From: Candidatus Melainabacteria bacterium
GTDB taxonomy: Bacteria; Cyanobacteriota; Vampirovibrionia; Obscuribacterales; Obscuribacteraceae
Direction of reading: 5' to 3'
Length of the DNA: 34,522 nt
NCBI GenBank assembly: GCA_003153555.1
Contig: PLZS01000136.1
Location: 46,678-81,199, forward strand
A program made the position numbers and the translations under genes. The notes under the pieces are model-generated. The model had not been told where the DNA came from, did not search any database, and worked only from the letters and a program-made list of their open reading frames with translations. This document shows, piece after piece, positions 15,355 through 22,435 of this stretch; positions within the stretch are counted from its first letter, which is position 1, and every line of letters starts with the position of its first letter.

Positions 15355-16167
15355 ATGTGGGATAAGAAAAAGGGTGGCTCAGGTGGATCTTCAAAAGATC
15401 CCGGTAAAAGCCGCGATCCCAAAGAAACGCGCAAGTTTCTGGATAACCACCCGGCCAGGCAGGGGGCACTGCCGCGATCTGTTGATCGACAGGGCTTTGA
15501 GAATGGTGGATTTGGGGATGTCAGTCCCGATGAACGTGAAGCGGCGCTGTCACAGCAAATTTTGGTTTATCATGAGTCTCAAACTGCGGAGACCGGCAAT
15601 GATTGGATGTACAAGCTCAAAGAAGACTCGATGCAGTATCTCGCTGAAAAACGCGGCATCAATCTGCAGCAAATTTATCGTGAGTCGATTTACAAGAAGG
15701 GCATAGAAACTCTAATCGACAAAATTTATGGCTTGTTGCAGCGCTATCAATTTGAATTCAACCAAGTTGCAGGTGGCACCGAGCTGCACGTTTCAGGCAC
15801 CATATCCGGTGACGTTACTGAAGTGACTCGGTTCAACAAATTACGCGAAGCCGAAGAAACCAAAACATATTTCCGCGCCAGAATGTCGACGCGCTCGCAC
15901 AGCCTCGTTCTCAGGGGCAAAGATGATTGCATCGACTTTTATCTGATACCTGTTAATAAAGTCATGGCCTTGAGTAAGTCCGAAGTCGACTATCGTCCTT
16001 TGACCCGCATTCAAGTCAAGATATCTGAACTTGGCATGATGTGGCGGATGGCTGATGGCAACCCGGCCGTAGATTCGCTGGATGAACTGTGTATGTGGCT
16101 ATTTAGCGCTCTAATTCAAGTCACAAAAGAAGCCGCCGGCAAAGAAGAAGGCTCAGCCGCCGGCTAA
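15355..16167 (+). CDS. Unknown protein sharing the sensor domain of the upstream kinase
   Basis: 270 residues from the ATG at 15355, chosen because AGGAGG (15341-15346) stands 8 bases before it; a TTG at 15313 is weaker. Residue numbers here count from that TTG. The first 85 or so residues are Gly/Lys/Ser/Asp-rich and probably disordered. The C-terminal part (about 140-275) matches the kinase's N-terminal domain: YQFEFNQV (145-152), TYFRARMSTRSHSLVLRG (185-202), IDFYLIPV (207-214), SKSE (221-224) and VDSLDEL (253-259). The steps from TY to FY (24 residues) and FY to S-x-S-E (12) equal those in the kinase. There is no kinase, helix-turn-helix or membrane part. It may share a ligand or dimerise with the kinase domain; the function is unknown. 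It lies 223 bases after the kinase. Confidence 0.8.
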   Translation: MWDKKKGGSGGSSKDPGKSRDPKETRKFLDNHPARQGALPRSVDRQGFENGGFGDVSPDEREAALSQQILVYHESQTAETGNDWMYKLKEDSMQYLAEKRGINLQQIYRESIYKKGIETLIDKIYGLLQRYQFEFNQVAGGTELHVSGTISGDVTEVTRFNKLREAEETKTYFRARMSTRSHSLVLRGKDDCIDFYLIPVNKVMALSKSEVDYRPLTRIQVKISELGMMWRMADGNPAVDSLDELCMWLFSALIQVTKEAAGKEEGSAAG

Positions 16168-16213
16168 CGCTTGGCATGGTGCGAAAAGGTTTACGCCGTC
16201 ACCGCATGCAGTG

Positions 16214-16481
16214 GCGCGGATCAAAGCGGAGGAGGCGAGGGCAGCGAAGCCGACGGAAAATCGAAGCCAAGAAGTAGCGAATGGAACACAGTGCAACACG
16301 AAATCGCAGCGAAAGGAGCGCGGCATGACGTGCGGATTGAGCGGCTTCAAGCGGAGAAGGCGAGGTGTCCGAAGCCGACGGAGCGTTTAAAAGTAATTTC
16401 GCGGCGTGACGTGCGAAACGAGCGGGTCAAAGCGGAGGAGGCGAGGGCAGCGAAGCCGACGGAGCGCTTATAAAGTATTAT
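16214..16481. repeat. 81-bp GC-rich tandem repeat array with a related partial copy
   Basis: Two adjacent 81-bp units (16320-16400 and 16401-16481) share GCGGC(A/G)TGACGTGCG at the left, AAGCGGAG(A/G)AGGCGAG in the middle and GAAGCCGACGGAGCG near the right. A partial, diverged copy carrying AAAGCGGAGGAGGCGAGGGC lies at about 16214-16256. Because 81 is a multiple of three the array reads open (Arg/Lys/Glu/Ala-rich), but it has no gene-like start. A 52-bp stretch of the same family occurs in the opposite orientation at 30866-30917, so this is a dispersed repeat. Confidence 0.7.
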
Positions 16482-16592
16482 GCGGAGGCCGACCCGGTAG
16501 GGGTGGTTAAATTCCCTTATAGGTGGTAATAAGTTGTTAGCGCTGAGGCGCCGGACCCTGTGGCCAGCGGAATGTAAGGAGCTCGAGACGTC

Positions 16593-17624
16593 ATGCCCAG
16601 TTTGGAGATGCTGAAAAAACTGCTGGATGAATTTTCCGAGAAGGAGGCGCATACCCGCGAGGAAATCAATGTCATTACCGAGCAAATCGGCGAACTTGAG
16701 AAGCGCGTTTTAGCATCGCAGGCAAAACTCAGCACCGTCTCAGGCGATCGTGAAAAAGTTCGGATGATGCAAGATCGTTATAGCGGTGGGTCCACATTGA
16801 CGTCGTCAGGCGGTCAGGCAAGCGCTCAAATCAGCTCCAGCTCTTTGCCCGAAGGACCAAAAGAAAAAGAGTCAAGAACTAGACCGGGTCGGGCTGAGCG
16901 GGCAGCAGCAGCGGCTGCTGCAGTCACGCCTCCGTCTCCTCCTCCTCCCCTGCCAGAGCCTGGTATCCCGCCTGCACCCCTGAACATGCGAGCTTCCTCT
17001 ACAAGATTACCCGATGCCAAGCACGTCTCCGAGACTCCAGCTGAAACCTCGAGTCCATTTTTGTCTGCTCCAGATCCAATTCCCGCCAGTCAGGCAGTCT
17101 CCAATCCTTTCACCTCGGCCCACCAGTCTCCGCTCGATCTTTTTAGTGTGCCGCTGCCTCAAGAGCCCGTGCCCCCGCCCGAGCCGGAAGTCGATGCAAA
17201 CAGGCTCCCGTACCCAGAATCGCAAGTTCAACATAGTGGCACGACGGAAGTCAATTACACGAGCGCTCAACCTGTTGATACTGGCGTGCAAACGAATTAC
17301 ATGAGCTCTCAGCCTGTCGACACTGGCGTGCAAACGAATTACACGAGCTCTCAACCTGTCGACACAGGATTGCCATCGAACGAGTCAAGCAGTCCATTTT
17401 TCAGACCGACGGCTAGGCAAGAAACGGTAGAGCAAGCTTCTCTTCCGCAGGCAGAAGCAGTGCCTCAAACATTCATCCAGCCGTCAGCAGACCCTCAACA
17501 AGCTCAGCCACAGCCAGTCTCCCAGCAAGATGATCCAGGAGCGCAGATTCAAGACCTGGAGGAAGAAGAGCCTGACGATACTGTCAAGAGCATAAATGAT
17601 GCGCTGCGTGGCTTGTTCCGTTAG
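16593..17624 (+). CDS. Coiled-coil, Pro-rich protein with 14-residue repeats
   Basis: Unrecognised 343-residue protein. AAGGAG (16576-16581) precedes the ATG. Residues 1-60 are a charged helical coiled coil (LEMLKKLLDEFSEKEAHTRE and following). Residues 62-210 are low complexity, with an Ala run after RAER and a Pro run (PPSPPPPLPEPGIPPAP, 113-129). Residues 221-260 are two full copies and one partial copy of NYTSSQPVDTGVQT. Residues 270-320 are Gln/Pro-rich, and the last 20 residues (EEEEPDDTVKSINDALRGLF) look like an acidic stretch plus an amphipathic helix. No signal peptide or membrane segment is seen. It has the build of a cytoplasmic adaptor with folded ends and a long flexible centre. 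It follows the repeat array and lies downstream of the two-component cluster; a shared role is only suggested by position. Confidence 0.75.
   Translation: MPSLEMLKKLLDEFSEKEAHTREEINVITEQIGELEKRVLASQAKLSTVSGDREKVRMMQDRYSGGSTLTSSGGQASAQISSSSLPEGPKEKESRTRPGRAERAAAAAAAVTPPSPPPPLPEPGIPPAPLNMRASSTRLPDAKHVSETPAETSSPFLSAPDPIPASQAVSNPFTSAHQSPLDLFSVPLPQEPVPPPEPEVDANRLPYPESQVQHSGTTEVNYTSAQPVDTGVQTNYMSSQPVDTGVQTNYTSSQPVDTGLPSNESSSPFFRPTARQETVEQASLPQAEAVPQTFIQPSADPQQAQPQPVSQQDDPGAQIQDLEEEEPDDTVKSINDALRGLFR
17253..17372 (+). repeat. 42-bp tandem repeat (2.9 copies) in coding sequence
   Basis: Units at 17253-17294, 17295-17336 and 17337-17372 (partial) code N-Y-(T/M)-S-(A/S)-Q-P-V-D-T-G-V-Q-T. The DNA copies are nearly identical (CTGGCGTGCAAACGAATTAC is repeated exactly), so duplication is recent and copy number is likely to vary. 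Confidence 0.8.
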
Positions 17625-17630
17625 GAACAA
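17613..17630 (+). terminator. Weak hairpin at the end of the coiled-coil gene
   Basis: TTGTTCC (17613-17619) and GGAACAA (17624-17630) form a 7-bp stem with a 4-base loop that spans the TAG stop. No T-run follows, so intrinsic termination is doubtful; 3'-end stabilisation is as likely. Confidence 0.3.
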
Positions 17631-17970
17631 ATAACCGAGACAAGTGAAACGAATTGATTGCCGCTCAGTGTGCTGTCTGAAATTTCTTTGGGCGAAGATC
17701 CGCTCGTATAGCCACTGCGCGCATCAATGGTTAGCGGCGTTAAATCTGAGTTGCGTTTAGTCGAACAGCTTTGTTGGACAGACTGTGCTCAGATAAAACA
17801 CTCGTCATGTCTCAATTTTAGTTGTCTTTGATAACATTGAGCCTGAGGGGGTTTTCAGCTTCCTCTCAATCCCCACTGAAGAAACGAAAACACAAGTCCA
17901 GCAGCTTGCGGAGTCGGGCAGCTAGCTGCATAGACCCCACTAGTGTGCACAGACTATCCTAGGATAAAAA
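17631..17970. other. 340-bp spacer, no gene seen
   Basis: All frames are broken and no RNA gene fold was recognised. Only the final bases are clearly functional: AGGA about 7 bases before the ATG at 17971 serves the biotin-carrier gene. The promoter of the catabolic cluster should lie here, but I found no -35/-10 pair I would defend. Confidence 0.4.
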
Positions 17971-18183
17971 ATGAAGCAAGTGACATCAATGATGGCAGGC
18001 GTAGTAATCGAAATACTCGTCAAGGCTGGTGATCAGGTAAGCGATGGACAGGAGGTCGCGATTCTCGAATCAATGAAGATGCAACTTCCAGTGCAGTCTA
18101 CGTTGGCAGGTAAGGTAAGTAGTATCAAAGTGAACAGCGGCGATTTCGTCAATGAGGGTGATCCCCTTCTAGATCTCGAATAA
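17971..18183 (+). CDS. Stand-alone biotinyl carrier domain protein
   Basis: A 70-residue biotin/lipoyl-attachment domain and nothing else. The biotinylation motif ESMKM (33-37, Lys36) sits on the hairpin between the two half-barrels, flanked by GDQVSDGQEVAILESMKMQL and GKVSSIKVNSGDFVNEGDPL. ESMKM marks it as a carboxylase biotin carrier rather than a lipoyl domain (usually ETDKA). In such enzymes the biotin is carboxylated by a biotin carboxylase and passed to a carboxyltransferase. Neither partner is in the window. HMG-CoA lyase and an enoyl-CoA hydratase follow, which fits a methylcrotonyl-CoA or other acyl-CoA carboxylase of leucine breakdown. The length matches single-domain carriers, so it is not a truncated BCCP. 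Confidence 0.9.
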   Translation: MKQVTSMMAGVVIEILVKAGDQVSDGQEVAILESMKMQLPVQSTLAGKVSSIKVNSGDFVNEGDPLLDLE

Positions 18184-18232
18184 TCCTCTGGGGTCAAAGC
18201 ACATGAGTGGTCTATCACACGAGGCGTCTATG

Positions 18233-18286
18233 CATAAGCTGGCGACTTCCGTGAAGCTGACCGACTCCGCCAGCCCCCGCCTTATG
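18233..18286 (+). promoter_or_regulatory. Bulged stem-loop before HMG-CoA lyase
   Basis: CATAAGCTGGCG (18233-18244) pairs with CGCCAG (18268-18273) and CTTATG (18281-18286), leaving CCCCCGC (18274-18280) bulged on one side. The stem ends 13 bases before the ATG at 18300, where no clear ribosome site is visible. It could control translation of the lyase or be an mRNA processing site. No known riboswitch was recognised. Confidence 0.35.
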
Positions 18287-18299
18287 TGATGGTGTCTGC

Positions 18300-19259
18300 A
18301 TGTTGGAACAACTGCCAAAAAATGTTCGCGTAGTTGAAGTCGGTCCTAGAGACGGGCTTCAAAACGAAGAGAAACATGTTGCCACCGCAGATAAGGTCAA
18401 ACTAATTGAAGCGCTTGCCGCTGCCGGGCTGAAGTCGATAGAAATTACATCTTTCGTCAGTCCGAAGTGGATTCCCCAACTTGCGGATGGATTGGATGTC
18501 GCACGGGCAGTGCATCTTCCGGGGGATGTCAACGTATCTGCACTTGTGCCGAATCTGAAAGGATACGAGTCTGCTAAAGAGGCTGGACTAAAACAAATTG
18601 CTTTGTTCATGTCAGCCAGCGAATCGCACAGCAAGAAGAATATCAATAAATCCATCCCAGAGGCTCTGCAGACGCTGGGCGAGGTAGCTCATCAGGCGAA
18701 GCTGGACGGAAAAACGATCCGCTGCTACATCTCAGTTGTTTTTGAATGTCCATACGAAGGTGCCGTCGATCCAAGGCAAGTGGTTCGAATAGTCAAAGAG
18801 CTAGTGGCCATGGGCGTGGACGAAATCTCCCTGGGCGATACCATTGGTGCGGCGACGCCCAATCAAGTGATCGCCTTGCTCAAACTTTTGAAAGCAGAAG
18901 TGCCACTTAACAAGCTGGCTCTTCATTTTCATGACACGCGTGGAACGGCTTTGGCAAACGTGCTTGCTGGTCTTGATGCCGGTGTGACAATCTTCGATTC
19001 GAGTTTGGGTGGGCTGGGCGGCTGCCCTTACGCACCTGGTGCGGCTGGAAATCTAGCCACAGAAGATCTCGTATACATGTTGCATGGACTCGGCATCAAG
19101 ACTGGGATCGATCTGGAAAAGTTGGTCGACGCTGGACATTTAGCCGAACAAATACTTGGTAAGGAATTACCGGGGCGTTACTTGAAAGCATGCTTGGCTG
19201 GTCGAGCCAAGCAAGCACAGAAATTAGTGAAGCCGGCAGCGCAGGTGACAGGGGCATGA
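18300..19259 (+). CDS. Hydroxymethylglutaryl-CoA lyase
   Basis: Cleaves 3-hydroxy-3-methylglutaryl-CoA to acetoacetate and acetyl-CoA, the last step of leucine degradation. 319 residues, a TIM-barrel of the HMGL-like family. VEVGPRDGLQNE (13-24) carries the metal/substrate residues Arg17 and Asp18. LHFHDTRG (208-215) holds the metal-binding His209 and His211. SLGGLGGCPYAPGAAGN (235-251) is the lyase signature with catalytic Cys242. These separate it from homocitrate/isopropylmalate synthases. ATG 18300 is used; it has no strong ribosome site, and a structured segment lies just upstream. Its stop overlaps the ATG of the enoyl-CoA hydratase gene (ATGA), so the two are coupled. Confidence 0.95.
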   Translation: MLEQLPKNVRVVEVGPRDGLQNEEKHVATADKVKLIEALAAAGLKSIEITSFVSPKWIPQLADGLDVARAVHLPGDVNVSALVPNLKGYESAKEAGLKQIALFMSASESHSKKNINKSIPEALQTLGEVAHQAKLDGKTIRCYISVVFECPYEGAVDPRQVVRIVKELVAMGVDEISLGDTIGAATPNQVIALLKLLKAEVPLNKLALHFHDTRGTALANVLAGLDAGVTIFDSSLGGLGGCPYAPGAAGNLATEDLVYMLHGLGIKTGIDLEKLVDAGHLAEQILGKELPGRYLKACLAGRAKQAQKLVKPAAQVTGA

Positions 19260-20074
19260 CGATGACCGAAGTTAGCGAAAAAGTACTACATATAGAACGA
19301 GAAGAAAATCTCGTTTGGTTCAAGCTCAACCGGCCGAAAGTAATGAATTGCTTGAATCGAGAATTGCTCAAGTCTTTGCTGTCGGCATGCGAAGCACTTA
19401 AAGACGATCGCTCAGTAAGAGTAGTGGCGATTATTGGCTCTGGAATTAAAACATTCTGCGCCGGTGCTGATCTCACTGAAAGAAAAGGGATGAGTCAAGC
19501 AGAAGCAATCGAATATTTGTTGTTGATTCAAAAAACAATGAATGCGATTGAAGCGCTGCCGCAAGTTGTGATAGGAGCGATCAATGGTTCCGCATATGGT
19601 GGCGGCACAGAACTTGCGCTTGCTTGCGATTTGCGGGTAATGGCCGAGAATGCCTCCTTACGGCTCACTGAAGTAACGCTCGGAATCATCCCCGGAGCAG
19701 GTGGTACGCAGCGGCTACCCCGATTAATCGGTAAGTCCAAGGCCAAGGAAATGATCCTTACGGCTGCTCCACTAACTGCATCGCGTGGTTATGACCTCGG
19801 TCTCATTCACCGCGTTGTGGCAGAAGCCAAAAGTGGTGACTATCACCAACCTCTGATCGACGAAGTGCGCAAATGGGCAAGTGAAATTTCCGGGTCTGCA
19901 CCACTTTCTTTGAAGCAAGCCAAGATGGCAATTGATCAAGGTTTTGATCGAGATCTGGATGCGGGGCTGGCCCTGGAAACCAGAGCATACCTACAACTGA
20001 TCAACAGTAAAGACCGGCTCGAAGGGCTGGCTGCTTTCGCTGAAAAACGTAAACCCGTATACACCGGTGAATAA
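19256..20074 (+). CDS. Enoyl-CoA hydratase (probable methylglutaconyl-CoA hydratase)
   Basis: Crotonase-fold hydratase of 272 residues from the ATG at 19256, chosen for its ATGA overlap with the HMG-CoA lyase stop; ATG 19262 is also possible. The oxyanion hole appears in FCAGADL (67-73) and GSAYGGGTELALACD. Both catalytic glutamates are present and 20 residues apart, as in rat enoyl-CoA hydratase: Glu119 in GGGTELALACD and Glu139 in RLTEVTLGIIPGAGGTQRLP. The C-terminus (LEGLAAFAEKRKPVYTG) matches the AUH-like branch. Next to HMG-CoA lyase, hydration of 3-methylglutaconyl-CoA is the natural assignment, though a general short-chain enoyl-CoA role cannot be excluded by sequence alone. Confidence 0.92.
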   Translation: MTMTEVSEKVLHIEREENLVWFKLNRPKVMNCLNRELLKSLLSACEALKDDRSVRVVAIIGSGIKTFCAGADLTERKGMSQAEAIEYLLLIQKTMNAIEALPQVVIGAINGSAYGGGTELALACDLRVMAENASLRLTEVTLGIIPGAGGTQRLPRLIGKSKAKEMILTAAPLTASRGYDLGLIHRVVAEAKSGDYHQPLIDEVRKWASEISGSAPLSLKQAKMAIDQGFDRDLDAGLALETRAYLQLINSKDRLEGLAAFAEKRKPVYTGE

Positions 20075-20078
20075 TTAG

Positions 20079-20753
20079 ATGAAGAATTTAAACCAGATCA
20101 TCGAATCGCCGACCCGCGAAGCACTTCCTCTGCCCCTGACGGCACTTGTACTTTGTGGTGGCAAGAGTCGCAGAATGGGCAGACCGAAAGCATTTCTACC
20201 TTTCGAAGGCACGACCATGCTTGGTCATGTTTTGGGTAAAGTACGTGATCTTTTCAGTGAGGTTTTTCTCGTCGCAAATGAACCTGATAATTATGAAGAT
20301 CTTGGTGTGGACGTGGTCAAGGATATTTTGCCTTACCGCGGACCGCTCGGTGGAATTTTATCCGGTCTTTTGGTAGCCAAACACGAATACTCCTTTGTAA
20401 TCGCCTGTGACATGCCCCTTGTGGATAAGCGCCTGATTCGTGAGATGACCGCCTCTAGGCACGGCAATGATGTTGTTGTGCTCGCTCACGATTTGGGGGT
20501 TGAACCGCTCCTCGGAGTGTATTCGAAGAACTGCATCAAGCCTCTCGAAGAATCTTTATTCGCAGGCAATCTGAGTTTGCAAGAATTCCTATCCGGGTTG
20601 AAGGCCCAGACTTTTTCTTATGATGCGGATTATTCAAATAGTGAGGAGTTGCCCGCATTTTTCAATATCAATACGCCCCAGGATTATTCCAAAGTAATCA
20701 TGGGTGCTAACGCTGCCGTGCATCCGTTCCCAGCAAAACGGCACGCCATTTAG
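20079..20753 (+). CDS. mobA: Molybdenum cofactor guanylyltransferase-like protein
   Basis: Transfers GMP from GTP to molybdopterin to make the guanine dinucleotide form of the cofactor. 224 residues with the nucleotidyltransferase signature LVLCGGKSRRMGRPKAFLPF (23-42), GPLGGILSGL (88-97) and the metal-binding Asp in ACDMPLVD (109-116), all as in MobA. It starts 4 bases after the hydratase stop, so it shares that transcript although its function is unrelated. No other molybdopterin gene or molybdoenzyme is in the window. A related CTP or NTP transferase is the alternative, but the motifs fit MobA best. A 9-bp hairpin spans its stop codon. Confidence 0.87.
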   Translation: MKNLNQIIESPTREALPLPLTALVLCGGKSRRMGRPKAFLPFEGTTMLGHVLGKVRDLFSEVFLVANEPDNYEDLGVDVVKDILPYRGPLGGILSGLLVAKHEYSFVIACDMPLVDKRLIREMTASRHGNDVVVLAHDLGVEPLLGVYSKNCIKPLEESLFAGNLSLQEFLSGLKAQTFSYDADYSNSEELPAFFNINTPQDYSKVIMGANAAVHPFPAKRHAI

Positions 20754-20763
20754 ACGTGCCGTT
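20737..20763. terminator. Hairpin between convergent mobA and aceA
   Basis: AACGGCACG (20737-20745) and CGTGCCGTT (20755-20763) are perfect 9-bp arms around a 9-base loop, in the 29-base spacer and the mobA end. Read on the minus strand the stem runs into TTTT, so it is best viewed as the aceA terminator; on the plus strand there is no T-run. Confidence 0.55.
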
Positions 20764-20782
20764 AGACAACCGTTGGCCTAGA

Positions 20783-22108
20783 CTAGAAGCTGCCCACTGG
20801 CACTTTGGATTCACCTTTATAATCGCTTGAGAATTGTTGTTCTTCAGTGGATCCCTTCAGCGCTGCGGTTGATGCTTCGCCACCACTGACGGTGTTAAGC
20901 ACCTTGTCGAAGTAACCTGTGCCGACTTCGCGTTGATGACGCACGGCAGTATAGCCAATTTCCTGGCTGGCGAATTCTACTTCTTGCAAAGCTACGTAAG
21001 CAGGCATGCCTACTTTGGCATAAGCTTCAGCAAGTTGAAAGGCGCTCAGGTTCGTGGCATGCCAACCGGCCAGCGTGATGAACTGATATTTGAATCCCAT
21101 ATCGCCTAATTGAGCATTGAATGTCGCGATTGTTTTATCATCCAAATGCTGTTTCCAGTTGAATGACGGCGAGCAGTTGTAAGCTAACATCTTGCCTGGG
21201 AATTTGGCGTGCACGGCGTCAGCGAATTCTTTCGCTTCTTTCAGGTCTGGCTTCGAGCTTTCGAACCAAATCAGATCTGCAAAGGGAGCATAAGCTAGAG
21301 CCCGCGCGATTACCGGTTTGATGCCGCCTTGAACTCTAAAGTAGCCTTCCGGTGTTCTCTCGCCGGTGATGAATTGCTTGTCGATCGGATCAATGTCCGA
21401 AGTCAAAAGCGTCGCGTCGAGAGCGTCTGTTCTTGCCACAATTATCGTTGGCACACCGAGCACGTCGGCAGCCAAACGAGCCGCTGTCAGGGTTCTGATG
21501 AACTGCGAAGTGGGCACGAGAACCTTGCCGCCCAAGTGTCCACACTTCTTTTCTGAAGCCAACTGATCTTCGAAGTGAACGCCGCCGGCGCCCGCTTCAA
21601 TCATGCTCTTCATTAGCTCAAAGGCATGCACAGGTCCGCCGAATCCAGCCTCGGCATCAGCCATGATTGGTACGTACCAGTTTCGCTCGTCAATACCTTC
21701 CGAAGCATCTATTTGATCGGCGCGCATCAAAGCATTGTTCAAACGCTTAACCAGCTCCGGCACACTGTTTGAAGGATAGAGGCTTTGATCGGGATAGGTC
21801 TGCTTGGAAGCATTCGCGTCGGCGGCGACTTGCCAGCCGCTCAGGTAAATGGATTTCAATCCGCCTCGAACCATTTGCACTGCTTGCGACCCATTCATGG
21901 CACCGAGAGCGGTGACGAATTTTTCAGTCTTGAAAGTTTGCCAGAATCTGAGCGCGCCCTTTTTAGCCAGAGTATGTTCGATCTGTATTGATGGTCGAAG
22001 ACGAACGACATCGTCAGCGGAATAGTTTCGCTTGATACCTTGCCAGCGGGCGTCCTTTTCCCATGATTCGGTCAACTCAGTGACTTGTTCGGCTCTGGTC
22101 AAATCCAT
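20783..22108 (-). CDS. aceA: Isocitrate lyase
   Basis: Splits isocitrate into glyoxylate and succinate, first step of the glyoxylate shunt, allowing growth on acetate or acetyl-CoA-yielding substrates. 441 residues, close to bacterial AceA. The catalytic loop is EKKCGHLGGKVLVP (186-199) with Cys189; DAEAGFGGP (151-159) holds metal/substrate residues, and WFESSKPDLKEA, YNCSPSFNW and QFITLAGWHA are all family motifs. AGGAGGT stands 7 bases before the ATG at 22108. Malate synthase is not in the window. It diverges from a citrate synthase pair, and the spacer holds several operator-like sequences, so it is probably regulated with them. The HMG-CoA lyase cluster upstream would supply acetyl-CoA. 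Confidence 0.97.
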   Translation of the reverse strand: MDLTRAEQVTELTESWEKDARWQGIKRNYSADDVVRLRPSIQIEHTLAKKGALRFWQTFKTEKFVTALGAMNGSQAVQMVRGGLKSIYLSGWQVAADANASKQTYPDQSLYPSNSVPELVKRLNNALMRADQIDASEGIDERNWYVPIMADAEAGFGGPVHAFELMKSMIEAGAGGVHFEDQLASEKKCGHLGGKVLVPTSQFIRTLTAARLAADVLGVPTIIVARTDALDATLLTSDIDPIDKQFITGERTPEGYFRVQGGIKPVIARALAYAPFADLIWFESSKPDLKEAKEFADAVHAKFPGKMLAYNCSPSFNWKQHLDDKTIATFNAQLGDMGFKYQFITLAGWHATNLSAFQLAEAYAKVGMPAYVALQEVEFASQEIGYTAVRHQREVGTGYFDKVLNTVSGGEASTAALKGSTEEQQFSSDYKGESKVPVGSF

Positions 22109-22115
22109 GTGTATT

Positions 22116-22128
22116 ACCTCCTGGAGGT
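22116..22128 (-). promoter_or_regulatory. aceA ribosome site inside a palindrome
   Basis: On the coding strand ACCTCCAGGAGGT reads as ACCTCC, A, GGAGGT: the full AGGAGGT ribosome site is preceded by its own complement. The single-base centre is too tight for a complete hairpin, but a short stem, or pairing between two mRNAs, could mask the site. Confidence 0.5.
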
Positions 22129-22170
22129 TTCTGCGGATATTTTCAATATGGACTGAGGGCTGGCTTTATG

Positions 22171-22190
22171 TCGATGCCGATCTGCATCGA
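22171..22190. repeat. 7-bp inverted repeat in the aceA leader
   Basis: TCGATGC (22171-22177) and GCATCGA (22184-22190) pair around a 6-base loop. If transcription starts below the -10 at 22219-22224, this hairpin lies in the aceA 5' untranslated region. Confidence 0.45.
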
Positions 22191-22218
22191 TGAATTAGGC
22201 GCGTGTCTCAACCTCTTC

Positions 22219-22252
22219 ATTATATTGATATATTGATTGATTGGAATCAATA
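22219..22252 (-). promoter_or_regulatory. Probable aceA promoter with overlapping operator
   Basis: The minus strand carries a perfect TATAAT at 22224-22219, with ATTCCA (22247-22242) 17 bases upstream as a weak -35. TATTGATT (22231-22238), six bases, AATCAATA (22245-22252) is a perfect inverted repeat lying over the spacer and -35, the position of a repressor or activator site. TTGATATATTGATT occurs here (22225-22238) and again at 22307-22320, so a regulator may bind twice. Confidence 0.55.
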
Positions 22253-22435
22253 CATCAGTAATTTAATCTGGAAATCTATCCAGAAATAGATCGCTGTAGG
22301 GTTCAATTGATATATTGATTATGGATGCGCCTTTCCTCTATCTTGGCGTCTTCGTACCTAACATAGGAAGAACGGAAGTCGAGCGAATTGAACTCTTTCA
22401 CAACCTCGAATTCCGAAACATGCCAACAGCGCCAG

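Noticed and set aside
16171..16473. 100-codon frame through the 81-bp repeat array
   Set aside because: It is open only because the repeat unit is a multiple of three; no proper start or ribosome site, so treated as repeat, not gene.
17631..17970. Possible RNA gene in the spacer before the biotin carrier
   Set aside because: No tRNA cloverleaf, no conserved riboswitch core and no clear terminator could be drawn by eye.
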